DNA of 64,000 nucleotides from Callorhinus ursinus (GCF_003265705.1 NW_020312849.1:282824-346823), one strand, 5' to 3'. Counted from the first letter of the stretch, positions 1-10,969 are shown. Made by a program: numbers and translations. Notes: a model not told the origin generated them from the sequence alone.

Positions 1-300
1 GAAATCAAGCAATAAAAGTCCTTAATTTTGTTCTTTTCTTACAAGATATTTTGAACTATTCTATATCATTTTTATTTTCATATATAGTTTAGATTCAGCT
101 GGGACTTTGGGAGTACATTGAGTCTATAGGTTAATTTGGGGAGATTTGACACTAATGTGCATCTGCTTGACATCTGTATTTTGTAATCCATAAACATATA
201 ATATCTCCCTGATTTTTAAGAATTTTAATTTCGTTAGCAAGGTTTTATACGTTTTAGCCAAAAAGTTTTTTTATGAAATTTTACACATTGTCTTTATTAT
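1..300 (-). mobile_element. Old L1 fragment (ORF2 part), antisense
   Basis: Read on the minus strand this resembles the middle of L1 ORF2. The plus-strand text 'tgagtctataggttaatttgg' and 'aatccataaacatataatat' corresponds to the usual L1 antisense phrases around the thumb-domain region. It is strongly diverged, with no usable reading frame, so the insertion is old (L1M-like, inference). The left end lies outside the window. The right boundary near 300 is approximate. Confidence 0.6.
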
Positions 301-440
301 TACTTTTTTTGTTATGTTAGTCACTATACAGTTATTACTATTACTTTTTTAAGTGAAAAAAATGATCCCACTTTTTAGAGTATTTTTTATAATAAACGAA
401 GTGAAAATATAAAGATTATTTTTCTTTAGTCTTCTTTTAT

Positions 441-638
441 TTTTTTTAAAGGTTTTATTATTTATTTGACAGAGAGAGAGAGGCATCGAGAAAGGGAACA
501 CAAGCAGGGGGAGTGAGAGAGGGAGAAGCAGGCTTCCTTCTGAGCAGGGAACCTGATGTGGGGCTCGATCTGAGGACCCTGGGATCATGACCTGAGCAGA
601 AGGCAGACACTTAACCGACTGAGCCACCCAGGCACCCC
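441..638 (-). mobile_element. Carnivore SINE (young type)
   Basis: The poly-T/'gattttatt' side is at the left and the tRNA-like head ('gagccacccaggcacccc') at the right, so the element lies on the minus strand. It is flanked by a perfect 18-bp target-site duplication, 'tctttagtcttcttttat', at 423-440 and 639-656. The intact duplication indicates a fairly recent insertion made by L1 machinery. Confidence 0.96.
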
Positions 639-656
639 TCTTTAGTCTTCTTTTAT

Positions 657-901
657 CATTTCAGTAACACCATGTAGGCTTGCCAAATCATCTATGTAAT
701 TACTTCTTCATTCTATTGTTATCAATATATTATCTGAAAGCTAAGATAATAGAAAATATTCACTCATTGAGTAAATAAAAGAACAATGAATGAAGATGAC
801 TTGGATATATGTAGTATATTATACATGCTGATTATATATATTTTATATTGAATATATATATGTTCCCATAGACAATTTATAAGGAAAATACAAGATCCAA
901 A
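657..901. other. AT-rich unassigned sequence
   Basis: No gene, convincing repeat or RNA is visible. There is a short TA-rich run around 832-862. It ends where the snap-back L1 repeat begins. Confidence 0.5.
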
Positions 902-978
902 GGAATGGATTAAAGACTTAAATGTAAGACTTGAAACCAGTGATTTCGGGTCTTACATTTAAGTCTTTAATCAATTCC
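902..978. repeat. Near-perfect 29-bp inverted repeat (snap-back) in L1 sequence
   Basis: The left arm at 902-930 and the right arm at 950-978 are reverse complements with one mismatch (g907 against the complement of t975's neighbour), separated by a 19-nt spacer at 931-949. Both arms carry the same L1 ORF2 3'-region sequence ('aaagacttaaatgtaagac'): sense in the left arm, antisense in the right arm. The right arm is the start of the long antisense L1 that follows. Confidence 0.9.
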
Positions 979-2375
979 AAGTTCATTTTTGTGAGTGGTG
1001 TAAGATAGGGGTCCAGTTTCTTTTTCTTTTTTTTTTTTTTTTATGTGGAGATACAGTTTTCCCAACATCATTTACTGAAGAGACTATCCTTTCTTCATTG
1101 TGTGTTCTTGGTAACTTTGTCGAAAATTAGTTGACTGTGTATGTATGTGTGGGTTTATTCCTAGGCTATTCTATTTCATTGATTTGTGTGTCGGTTTTTA
1201 TGCCAATACCATGCTGTTTTTATTACTATAGCTTTGTAATATAGTTTGAACTCAGGAAGCATGATGCCTTCAGCTTTGTTCTTTCTGAAAAAGACTGCTT
1301 TGGCTAATTGGGGTCTTTTGTGGTTCCATACAAATTTTAGAATTATTTGTTCTATTTCTGTGAAAATTCCATTTGAATTTGATAGGGATTACACTGAATC
1401 TGTAGGTTTCTTTGAGTAGTATTGACACTTAATATTAATTCTTCTAATCCATAAGCACAGAATATCTATTTGTGTCTTCTTCAATTTTTTCATCAGTTTC
1501 TTACAGTTTTCACTGTTTAAATCTTTCATCTCCTTGATTAAATTTATTCCCAAGTATTTAATTCTTTTTGATGCTATTGCAAATGATATACTTTGTCTGA
1601 TATTAATACAGTTATTCCAGCCTTCTTATAATTAGTGTGTCATGGTATATCGTTTTTCTATCCTTTCATTTTTAACTTACCTATGTCTATGTATCTTGAA
1701 AACAACATATAAGTAGATCTTCTTCTCTGCCTTTTAATTGGTTGTCTTGTGCTTTTACATTTAATATAATTATTGATAGGTTTAAAGTCTATTATCATAT
1801 CATACTATTGGTTTTTCCATTTTTCCCATCTATCCTTTTTCTTTTTCCATCTTTTTTATCTCCTTTTAAATTAATTATTTCTCAGTATTATATGATATCT
1901 CCTCTCTTGGCTTGTTATTTCATTGTTTTATTTCCTTAGTGATTCCTTTGGTGGTCACAATATACGTCTTTAACCTATCACAGTATACCTTCAATTGACA
2001 GTATAACATTTCACATATAATGTAAAAACCATATGTAAATATACTTCCATTTACCTTCTCATCTGTGCTATTTGTCGTGTGTCTTCTAGATATTATAAAT
2101 TCTATGCCACATTGTTACTTTTACTTCAAATAGTCAACTGTTTTTTAAGAAATTAAGTAGAAAAATATCTAGTGTTCTTTATTCATTTATATTTGAGTTT
2201 TTGCCTTTAACCTGAATAAGTTTATTTAACATTTCTTGTAGTGAAAGTCATCACTTCTGTCATCTGAAGATATTTTATTGGGTTTAAGTTCTGAAGAAAT
2301 ATTTTGTTTAATTTTAATTCTAAGTTCACAGTTTATTTCTTAGCATCTTAAAACTGCCATTCTGCACCACAAGTC
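950..2375 (-). mobile_element. Old L1 element with internal deletion, antisense
   Basis: Classic antisense L1 phrases run through this block: 'ggggtccagtttc', 'ttccatacaaattttagaat', 'tttgatagggatt', 'aatccataagcac', 'attaaatttattcccaagta'. At about 1590-1600 the order jumps from the region downstream of the RT motifs to ORF2 endonuclease/upstream sequence ('gtctgatattaatacag'). That implies a large internal deletion. From about 1740 to 2375 it resembles the region upstream of ORF2 in older L1M elements. A T-rich expansion sits at 1021-1042. No intact frame survives. Confidence 0.78.
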
Positions 2376-2769
2376 ATAGGTGTATTGTGGGAAGCGTTTC
2401 TTTGCTTATAGCCCAGCCTCCAGTATCAAATGAACATAAAGAGGTGTAAATAAGTCATAATCTCTGAGTCTTTTCTATTTTGGGGTTGGGAATTTGGTGT
2501 AAATAAAGAGGTGTAAATAAAGAGGGTGGGATTTTGAAGATGACATGGCTCTAAAGTGCAGGGAACAGTGCAAAGGAACCTTTGTGCAACTTTTGGCAGC
2601 AATCAGCATTAGCAAGACCTCAGCTGTTCACAATAGCTAACTGGGCATTGGCTGTCTGGGTTGCCAGCTGTGAACTAGAAGAGAGGTCTCTTGTCAAGTA
2701 AACATAAAGTGGTTCTCTTTTCCCCAGGTGGTGGGGCTGCACATGAGCAGTAGTTGCAGCTTTGGAAAG
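2376..2769. other. Unassigned sequence upstream of RPL7L1 retrocopy
   Basis: No confident gene or repeat. The short unit 'ataaagaggtgtaaata' occurs near 2436-2455 and again near 2500-2520. The last few tens of bases before 2770 may be retrocopied 5'UTR, but I cannot fix where the retrocopy begins. Confidence 0.4.
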
Positions 2770-3254
2770 ATGGAGCAAGAGCAAAGGAAAAAGATCTCTT
2801 CAGTTCCAGAAAGTCTCTTGAAAAATTGGAGGGCTTATCAGGCCCTCAAAGCCACTCAAGCAAAGCAGGCACTTTTGGATAAGAAGGAGCCAAAGAAAGG
2901 AAAATAACTCAAGTTTAAGCAACTGGAATGGTTCCTAAGCAATTCCTGGCTATGATAACATGACAGGGCCCACCTCAGGCCACTAGAAAGAAGTGAAACC
3001 TCATGACTATGAAGTGCCAGATAAACATTTCTTGGTCTTTATTATATGCATCTAAGGATTAATGGGGTGAGTTTAATGGTGCAGAGGATCATTGCAAGGT
3101 TCACCTGAAGAAGATTTTTCAGTGGTGTCTTTGTCAAAGTGACCCCCCAGACCATATAGTGGAATCTCATACGACCTGAGGATTTCCAAATCTGAAGTCT
3201 GTCTCGGAACTCATCTTGAAATGTGGACAAGGCAAGATCAAGCATAAAACCATC
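2770..3254 (+). pseudogene. RPL7L1: RPL7L1 processed pseudogene, 5' part
   Basis: Translation from the ATG at 2770 gives a protein start closely resembling ribosomal protein L7-like 1 (uL30 family, a nucleolar protein linked to ribosome assembly): '[19 protein letters not shown]', then '[20 protein letters not shown]'. The frame is broken by a TAA after 'KKGK' at about 2905, further stops near 2955, and several shifts. Matching text resumes in other frames: 'EVKPH', 'PDKH', a stretch around 3040-3150, and 'FPNLKSVSELILKCGQGKIK' at about 3185-3245. Coding segments that belong to separate exons in the parent gene run together without introns, so this is a retrocopy. The copy stops abruptly at 'HKTI' (about 3254), where the L1 enters; the rest resumes at 9230. 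It is non-functional. RPL7 itself is a weaker alternative because its N-terminus differs. Confidence 0.88.
3246..3254 (+). repeat. Probable target-site duplication of the 3.26-9.22 kb L1 (left copy)
   Basis: 'aaaaccatc' at 3246-3254 is echoed by 'aaaaccccatc' at 9222-9232, immediately after the L1 A-rich tail. The pseudogene reading continues directly from the second copy into the segment encoding 'LTDN'. The two-base difference and the adjoining A-tail make the exact limits uncertain. The 5 bases 3255-3259 ('gttta') are not explained by either partner. Confidence 0.6.
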
Positions 3255-3259
3255 GTTTA

Positions 3260-4134
3260 GAGAGGGTGAGGAAAGATGGCAGAGGAGGAGGGGACCCTAT
3301 TTCAACTGGTCCCCAGAATTGAGTTGGATATCTACCAGACCATTCTGAGCACCCACGTAATTAGCCTGAGATGTAAGAAGATCTGGATCTCTACAAACAG
3401 AATATCGCAGGCTGGTTTCGAGGTATGAAGCGGGGAGCTGTGATTCTGTGGGCAGATATCAGAAGATAAATGGCAGCGGGAGGATGCCTGGCTGTGGGGA
3501 TCCTACACGGCTAGTGAGCGACAGCCTCGCTCGCTGGGGACGGGGCACAGACTCGCAGACCGGTAGCGGCGGGGAAAGGCCTTTAGGGCAGCTCCCGGGG
3601 CAGAAACCCAGAGCGGCGGGGTCGTGTGTGCAAACTGGGAGCAGCTGGTGGTTTTAGAAGCACAAAGGGCAGAGACGTGCCCCGACCTGGAGCCAGGACT
3701 GGGAGCGCTGCAGAGGGGTGCACAATCTAGGATGCTGCAGTTTATAGCAACACGAACAGAAACGGAGACAGTGTGGCCTGGAGAGCTCTCTGAAGAACAG
3801 ACTGCAATTTCTCTGCTCTGAGGCAGAGGGTTGGAAACGGTCTCTTCTGTTCTGACTCCTGGAAGAGATGCGGAAAGCCGCCAGGGAAAGCCGCCAGAGA
3901 ACAAAAGCCCCCAAACCTGATTCCCACTGAGTGCATCCCCCGCCATAGGGGGGCAGAGCAACTCCGCCCAAACAGGGTTGCCTGAGTAACAGCGCAGCAG
4001 GCCCCTCCCGCAGAAGACAGGCTGGGAAAACAAGAGGCCAACCACCCTAACGTCCCTAGAAAACAGGTGCATCTTGCTTGGGTTCTGGTCAATAATTTGG
4101 ACTCTATACATTCCCTCAACCACCCATCAACAGA
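3260..4134 (+). promoter_or_regulatory. L1 5'UTR / internal promoter region
   Basis: This is the GC- and CpG-richest stretch of the window, for example 'ggtagcggcggggaaagg' near 3562, as expected of an L1 internal promoter. The first 21 bases contain 'aaagatggc' at 3272-3280, which matches the core of the YY1 motif found at the same place in primate L1 and thought to set the start site there. Promoter activity is inferred from family knowledge. A 206-codon antisense open frame (4123 down to 3503) crosses this region. Confidence 0.75.
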
Positions 4135-5018
4135 ATGACTAGGAGGAGGAAACCCCAAAATAGAAAAGACTCAGAGATTATGACTTATGCTGCAGATTTA
4201 CAAATGAATGCAGATATAACCAAGATGTCAGAGATGGAATTCAGGCTAGCAATTGTGAAGACAATAGCTAGAATGGAGAAATCAATTAATAGCAACATGG
4301 AGTCTCTAAGGGCAGAAATGAAAGCTGAATTGGCAGAACTTAAAAATGTTATCAAGGAGATCCAATCCAATCTAGATAATCTAACAGCTAGGGTAAGTGA
4401 GGCAGAAGAACGAAATAAGCGACCTGGAAGACAATATAATAGATAAAAAGGGAAAAGAGGAGGCCAGGGAAAAACAACTCAGAATCCATGAAAATAGAAT
4501 CAGAGAAGTAAGTGACACCATGAAGCATTCCATTGTCAGAATAATTGGAATCCTGGAGGGAGTGGAGAGAGAGAGAGGACTAGAAGATGTATTTGAACAA
4601 ATTGAACTTCCCTAATCTGGGGAATGAAACACACATTTGCATCCTAGAGGCAGAGAGGACCCCTCCCAAGATCAAAGAAAACAGGCCAACACCCCGGCAC
4701 GTAATAGTAAAACTTGCAAATCTTAGAAACAAGGAAACCATCTTAAGGGCAGTTAGGGGGAAGAGATTCCTTATGTACAGAGGGAGGAACATCAGAATAA
4801 CGTCAGACCTGTCCACAGAGACCTGGCAAGCCAGAAAGGCCTGGCAAGACATATTCAGGGTACTAAATGAGAAGAAACATGCAGCAAGAATGCTTTATCC
4901 AGCAAGGCTGTCATTTAGAATGGATAGAGAGATGCAGAGCTTCCAAGACCGGCAGAAACTGAAAGAATATGTGACCACTAAGCCGGCCCTGCAAGAAATA
5001 TTAAGGGGGGTTCTATAA
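4135..5018 (+). pseudogene. L1 ORF1 (RNA-binding chaperone), two frameshifts
   Basis: L1 ORF1p is the trimeric RNA-binding protein of the L1 particle. The ATG at 4135 opens 'MTRRRKPQNRKDSEI', the standard carnivore L1 ORF1 start. Frame 1 stays open to 4446 and covers the basic N-terminus and part of the coiled coil ('MSEMEFRLAIVKTIARMEKS'). Around 4397-4440 the homology moves to a second frame ('ISDLEDNIIDKKGKEE', then the RRM beginning 'VRIIGILEGVERERGLED'), which ends at 4615. From about 4587 a third frame carries the rest: 'RTPPK', the RNA-binding loop 'YRGRNIRITSDLSTETWQAR', and the C-terminus ending 'PALQEILRGVL' with TAA at 5016-5018. Overall length, about 294 codons, is slightly short for the family. 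The two shifts make it non-functional. Confidence 0.92.
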
Positions 5019-5095
5019 AAGGAGAAAGACCCCAAGAGTGATAACAACAGAAATTTACAGGGACAATCCGTAAAAACAACATCTTCACAGGCAAC

Positions 5096-8000
5096 ATGAT
5101 GACAATTAATTCATATCTTTCAATAATCACTCTCAACGTGAATGGTCTAAATGCTGCCGTAAAATGGCACAGGGTTGCAGATTGGATAAAAAGACAGGAC
5201 GCTTCTATATGCTGTCTACAAGAGATTCATCTTGAACCTGAAGATACATCCAGACTGAAAGTGAAGGGATAGAGATCCATCCTCCATGCCAGCAGACCTC
5301 AAAAGAAAGCTGGGGTAGCAATTCTTATATCAGACAAATTAGAATTTAAACTAAAGTGTGTAGTTAGAGACACAGAAGGACACTATATCATTCTTAAAGG
5401 GTCTATCCAACAAGAAGATCTAACAATTGTAAATATCTATGCCCCCAACATGGGAGCAGCCATCTACATAAGCCAACTGTTAACCGAAATAAAGAGTCAT
5501 ATTGATAACAATACGTTAATTGTAGGAGACCTCAATACTCCACTCTCAGCAACGGACAGATCATCTAAGCAGAAAATCAACAAGGAAACAAGAGCTTTGA
5601 ATGATACACTGGACCAGATGGACCTCATAGATATATACAGAACATTCCACCCTAAAACAACAGAATACTCATTCTTCTCGAGCGCACATGGAACTTTCTC
5701 CAGAATAGACCACATACTGGGTCACAAATCCGGTCTCAACCGATACCAGAAGACTGAGATTATTTCCTGCATATTCTCAGACCACAATGCTTTAAAACTG
5801 GAACTCAATCACAAGAAAAAAATTGGCAGAAATTCAAACACTTGGAAGCTAAAGCCCACTCTGCTCAAAAATGTTTGGGTCAACCAGGAAATCAAAGAAG
5901 AACTTAATTCATGGAAATCAATGAGAATGAAAACACATCGGTCCAAAACATGGGATACTGCAAAGGTGGTCCTAAGAGGGAAATACATAGCCATCCAAGC
6001 CTCACTCAAAAAAAATAGAAAAATCCCGAATTCGCCAACTAACTCTACACCTTAAAGAACTAGAGAAAAAGCAACAAATGATGCCTAAGCCACGCATTAA
6101 AAGAGAAATAATTAAGATTAGAGCAGAGATCAATGAATTAGAAACCAGAAACACAGGAGATCAGATCAACGAAACTAGAAGTTGGTTCTTTGAAAGAATT
6201 AAAAGATTGATAAACCACTGGCCAGATTTACCAAAAGAAAAGAGAAAGGACCCAAATTAATAAAATTATGAATAAAAGGGGAGAGATCACGACTAACACC
6301 AAGGAAATAGAAACAATTATTGGATTATTATTATCAACAACTATATGCCAATAAACTGAGCAATCTGGATGAAATGGAGGCCTTTCTGGAAACCTATAAG
6401 CTGCCAAGACTGAAACAGGAAGAAATTGACAAACTGAATAGCCAATAACCAGTAACAAGATTGAAGCAGTGATCAAAAACCTCCCAAAAAACAAGAGTCC
6501 AGGGCCTGATGGATTCCCTGGGGAATTCTACCAAACATTCAAAGAAGATATAATACCTATTCTACTGAAGCTGTTTCAAAAAAGAGAAACCGAAGGAAAA
6601 CTTCCAAACTCATTCTGTGAGGCCGGCATTACCTTAATCCCCAAACCAGGCAAAGACCCCATCAAAAAGGAGAATTTCAGACTGATATCCCTGATGAATA
6701 TGGATTCCAAAATCCTCAACAAAATCCTAGCTAATAGGATCCAACAAAACATTAAAAGGATCATCCACCATGACCAAGTGGGATTTATCCCCGGGATGCA
6801 AGGGTGGTTCAACATTCGCAAATCAATCAATGTGATAGAACACATTAATAAGAGGAGGGAGAAGAACCATATGGTCCTCTCAGTCGATGCAGAAAAAGCA
6901 TTTGACAAAATACAACGTCCTTTCCTGATTAAAACTCTTCAGAGTATAGGGATGGAGGGAACATTCCTCAAGTTCATAAAATCCATCTATGAAAAACCCA
7001 CAGCGAATATCATCCTTAATGGGGAAAAGCTGAGAGCCTTTCCCTTAAGATCAGGAACACGTCTAGGATGCCCACTCTTGCCACTACTGTTCAACATAGT
7101 ACTAGAAGTCCTAGCAACAGCAATCAGACAACAAAAAGAAATAAATGGTATTCAAATTGGCAAAGAAAAAGTCAAACTCTCTCTTTTCGCAGATGACACG
7201 ATACTTTATGTGGAAAACCCAAAAGACTCCACCCCCAAATTATTAGCACTCATACAGCAATTCAGTAATGTGGCAGGATACAAAAATCAATGCACAGAAA
7301 TCAGTTGCTTTCTTATACACTAACAACGCAACTGTAGAAAAGGAATTAGAGAAACAATTCCATTTACAATAGCACCAAAAACCGTAAGATACCTCGGAAA
7401 AAACCTAACCAAGGACGGACAGGATCTATACTCTAGGAACTACAGAACACTCATGAAAGAAACTGAAGACACAAAAAGATGGAAAAATATTCCATGCTCA
7501 CAGATTGGAAGAATAAACATTGTTAAAATGTCTATGCTACCCAGAGCAATCTATGCCTTCAATGCCATCCTGATCAAAATTCCAATGACATTTTTCAAAG
7601 TGCTGGAAGAAATAATCCTAAAATTTGTATGGAATCAGAAAAGACCCCAAATCGCCAGGGAAATGTTGAAAAAGCAAAGCAAAGCTGGGGGCATCACGTT
7701 GCCCGATTTCAAACTATATTACAAAGCTGTGATCACCAAGACAGCATGGTACTGGCACAAAAACAGACATATAGACCAATGGAACAGAAGAGAGAACCCA
7801 GATATGGACCCTCAACTCTATGGTCAAATAATCTTTGACAAAGCAGGAAAAAACATGCAATGGAAAAAGACAGTCTCTTCAATAAATGGTGCTGGGGAAA
7901 TTGGACAGTCATATGCAGAAGAATGAAACTCGACCATTCTCTAATGCCATACACAAAGATAAACTCAAAATGGATGAAAGCCCTCAATGTGAGACAGGGA

Positions 8001-8912
8001 TCCATCAAAATCCTAGAGAAGAACATAGGCGGTAACATCTTTGACATCGCCCACAGCAACTTCTTTCAAGATACATCTCCAAAAGCTAGTGAAACAAAAG
8101 CAAAAATGAACTTTTGGGACTTCATCAAAATAAAAAGCTTCTGCACAGCAAAGGAAACAGTCAACAAAACAAAGAGGCAACCCACAGAATGGCAGAAGAT
8201 ATTTGCAAATTACACTACAGATAAAGGGCTGGTATCCAAGATCTATAAAGAATTTCTCAAACACAACACCCAAAAATCAAATAATCAAGTCAAAAAGTGG
8301 GCAGAAGATATGAAAAGACACTTCTCTGAAGAAGACATACAAATGGCTACCAGACACATGAAAAAATGTTCATCATCATTAGCCATCGGGGAAATTCAAA
8401 TCAAAACCACATTGAGATACCACCTTACACCAGTTAGAATGGCAAAAACGGACAGGGAAAGAAACAACAAATGTTGGAGAGGTTGTGGAGAAAGGGGAAC
8501 CCTCTTACACTGTTGGTGGGAATGCAAGTTGGTACAGCCACTTTGGAAAACAGTGTGGAGGTTCCTCAAAAAATTAAAAATAGAGCTACCCTATGACCCA
8601 GCAATTGCACTCCTGGGTATTTACCCCAAAGACACAGATGTAGTGAAAAGAAGGGCCATATGCACCCCAGTGTTCATAGCAGCAATGTCCGTAATAGCCA
8701 AACTGTGGAAAGAGCTGAGATGTCCTTCAACAGATGAATGGATAAAGAAGATGTGGTCCATATAGACAATGGAATATTACTGAGCCATCAGAAATGATGA
8801 ATACCCAGCTTTTACATCAAGATGGATGGGACTGGAGGAGATGATGCTAAGTGAAATAAGTCAAGCAGAGAAAGTCAATTATCATATGGTTTCACTTATT
8901 TGTGGAACATGA
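5096..8912 (+). pseudogene. L1 ORF2 (endonuclease-reverse transcriptase), multiply broken
   Basis: ORF2p nicks target DNA and reverse-transcribes L1 RNA. The tandem ATGs at 5096/5099 follow ORF1 by about 77 bases. Endonuclease motifs are present in order: 'LNVNGLNA', 'QEIH', 'NIYAPN', 'VGDLNTPLS', 'SRIDHILGH' and 'SDHNAL'. An in-frame TAG at 5270-5272 sits where a Trp codon is usual. The frame shifts near 6010-6055 and is disrupted again at 6230-6468. The RT domain is open from 6469 to 7323 and includes '[15 protein letters not shown]', 'IPKPGKD', '[12 protein letters not shown]', '[10 protein letters not shown]' (usual Ser changed to Leu) and an intact 'FADD' at 7186-7197. Another shift occurs near 7290-7323. 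Frames 7453-7926 and 7860-8765 carry the thumb and C-terminal segment, including the Cys/His motif '[18 protein letters not shown]'. A TAG at 8763-8765 precedes the normal TGA at 8910-8912. Catalytic residues survive but the frame does not. Confidence 0.93.
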
Positions 8913-9194
8913 GGAATAGCGTGGAGGATATTAGGAGAAGGAAGGGAAAAATGAAGGGGGTAGAAATCAGAGGGAGAGATGAATCATGAGAGCCTATGGA
9001 CTCTGAGAAACAAACAGGGTTTTAGAGGGGAGTGGGGTGGGGGGATGGGTTGGCCTGGTGATGGGTATTAAGGAGGGCACGTATTGCATGGAGCACTGGG
9101 TGTTATACGAAAACAATGGATCCTGGATCACTACATCAAAAACTAATGATGTATTGTATGGTGACTAACATAACATAATAAAATAAAAAAAAAT

Positions 9195-9225
<31 letters not shown>
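8913..9225 (+). other. L1 3'UTR with G-rich tract and A-rich tail
   Basis: The 3'UTR ends 'taatgatgtattgtatggtg' followed by 'actaacataacataataaaa' and an A-rich tail from about 9178. This is the ending I call type B below. The purine tract contains four G runs with short loops at 9027-9049 (4, 4, 6 and 3 Gs; loops of 3, 1 and 2 bases), a good G-quadruplex motif on the sense strand. A G-rich tract is a conserved trait of mammalian L1 3'UTRs. Confidence 0.88.
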
Positions 9226-9476
9226 CCCCATCCTTTTGACAGACAACATAGTGATTTAGTGATTTAGGAGCACCTGGGGAAGTATGGTGTTATTTGCTTG
9301 GAAGACCTCATTCATGAAATTGCCTTTCCAGGGAAGAATTTCCAGGTGATCTCTGAGTTCTTAATGCCCTTTCCATCTCTCATGCTACGAGGAATAAAGT
9401 GGGCTTCCTCAAGGAGGTGGGCTTACCTGGCTATGAAGGTGAATGCACCAATCAGCTCATTTGGCCGCTGAACTAA
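9226..9476 (+). pseudogene. RPL7L1: RPL7L1 processed pseudogene, 3' part
   Basis: This continues the copy cut at 3254. Translation in shifting frames gives 'LTDN', then text matching the family's '[16 protein letters not shown]' segment ('[10 protein letters not shown]' in a neighbouring frame), then '[20 protein letters not shown]', '[17 protein letters not shown]' and a TAA at 9474-9476. Together the two parts span about 735 bp of coding sequence, the full length of RPL7L1 (about 250 codons). Stops near 9260 and 9350 and several shifts show it is dead. Sequence after 9476 could be retrocopied 3'UTR, but I cannot confirm that. Confidence 0.88.
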
Positions 9477-10960
9477 ACCCATAATATCTGTAAGCACAGC
9501 ACGTTGGAGGCAGGTGTTTTGTCTTTTGAAACGGTTATCCAGTATTTTCAGAGAAGATTATTTTCTGTTACATCTTCAGTAACTAGAGGGAATGGTCAGG
9601 AAAAAAATGATGATGCTCCTGGTAGGCACTTCTCATTTTATATAACCGGCACTTCCGGTTCCAAGGGAAAGTTCCAGTGTGTTTTCCACATTGGCTGCCA
9701 CCACCGCCTCCGAAATCAGCAGAGGACTCATGCCATGGAAGAGGGAGTCCTGCTATGTCACATTTTCTATACTGAGGATTAATGTTGATGAGTGAATACC
9801 CAAGCATGAATACAAGACAGCAGCAGAACAAATCCAGGGACATACTTGAACCTGGGGGGCTCCTTGGGTCTTGTTTTGGAAGGAACTTGAAATACAGTTA
9901 CAAAGAAGAGCACAAAACAGTGCTCGATTGTCTCTGCTATGAGTCCATCGTTCTAACTTCTCAGGGATGGCTTTGTGAGTTCTCAGACTTGTCTGACTCT
10001 TAAGTGTATCTGGTGGCTTCCTTATCCCAGCCCACAGTTGGACTACTTCTTTTCTCTAGTTCAGGATTTTAACCTATTCGTGGGTCTACAAAAAGGGAAG
10101 AATCCTTTTCCCAGGAAAATGCATACACTCAAATTTTTACTTGCAAGTTTGTAAGTTCATAGACTCTTCTTAGGGACCCATGTACCTTATGTGAGGAAGT
10201 CCTGCACTATCAGGATTGGTCACCTGGGCCCTGACCTTGCTAGGCTCCTGTGGTTCCATGTCTGTGGAAGACCAAAGCTTATCAAGATGGCTTTTTTCCT
10301 TGGAGCCAATTGGGTGTTTCCTATTAGGAACACAGTGGTAGATTCCTGATTCTCCTAACCATCTAACTAAGGGAAATATCCACCATTTATTTCTGCTGGG
10401 TTCAAGATGGGATTTTCTTGGCTTGGCATGGATGAAGTTAGTACTCTTAGGTCTTCTAGGCCCCAGACAGGCTTAATTGGACTCTCTCCTTGCATAGTCT
10501 AGTCTCCAAAAGTATTGCTCTCTACCCTGCTGGTAATGACGTACTAGACCAACACTAAGGCTCCTGGGGACATTAGACCTAAAAAGGGGACCTGATCCTG
10601 CCTGTGTTTATCATCAGTGTCCCCCCTTCATAGGTAGGTCTTCCTCTGTTACTGTCACTTTTTGCCTCAACTGCTATCTGAGTAGTTGGTGAGGGTGTGC
10701 CAGGCATAAGTTAAGACTTGAAAACATGCTTAACCATTGTGTCCCCTGGGCCCTTAAGATCAGCTTTGCTGCACTTTTGGCCCATGTGGCCCTCAAACAT
10801 AGCTGTGAGGTTGAGTCAGAAGTATAACAATGCCTTAAAATGTACCAGCTTAGGAGGCGATTAATTAAGTTGGTTGGCTCGAGTTAACTTGCCAGGAATA
10901 GATGTTAGAGCTTACTCTAATACTTTAAAACACTGTGAAATCAAATTACTTTAAAATGAT
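9477..10960. other. Unassigned sequence, possibly retrocopied 3'UTR
   Basis: No repeat or gene is recognised. Open frames here (for example 92 codons from 9504 on the plus strand) show no known motif. The block starts directly after the RPL7L1 stop codon, so part may be 3'UTR of the retrocopied mRNA, but no poly-A boundary is visible. It contains the short palindrome 'accggcacttccggt' at about 9645-9659. Confidence 0.4.
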
Positions 10961-10969
10961 GTACAGGAA

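Larger units (their letters stand above)
3260..9221 (+). mobile_element. Near full-length L1 retrotransposon, inactivated
   Basis: About 5.96 kb with the complete L1 order: GC-rich 5'UTR (3260-4134), ORF1 (4135-5018), short spacer, ORF2 (5096-8912), G-rich 3'UTR, and an A-rich tail ending near 9225. It begins 'gagagggtgaggaaagatgg', a typical carnivore L1 5' end, and interrupts the RPL7L1 retrocopy with a probable short target-site duplication. Both ORFs carry frameshifts and stops, so it cannot encode its own machinery. Long near-intact frames and a complete 5' end make it among the younger L1s in the window. Confidence 0.95.

Noticed and set aside
303..335. 'gttatgttagtcactatac' as a tiny antisense L1 type B tail
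   Set aside because: Only about 20 matching bases and no duplication or adjacent L1 body.
3503..4158. Antisense 206- and 138-codon frames as host genes
   Set aside because: They lie entirely in the GC-rich L1 5'UTR and show no protein motif; kept only as a note on the L1.
9504..10003. 92- and 73-codon plus-strand frames after the RPL7L1 stop
   Set aside because: No motif, no start context of note, and they directly follow a processed pseudogene; likely chance frames.
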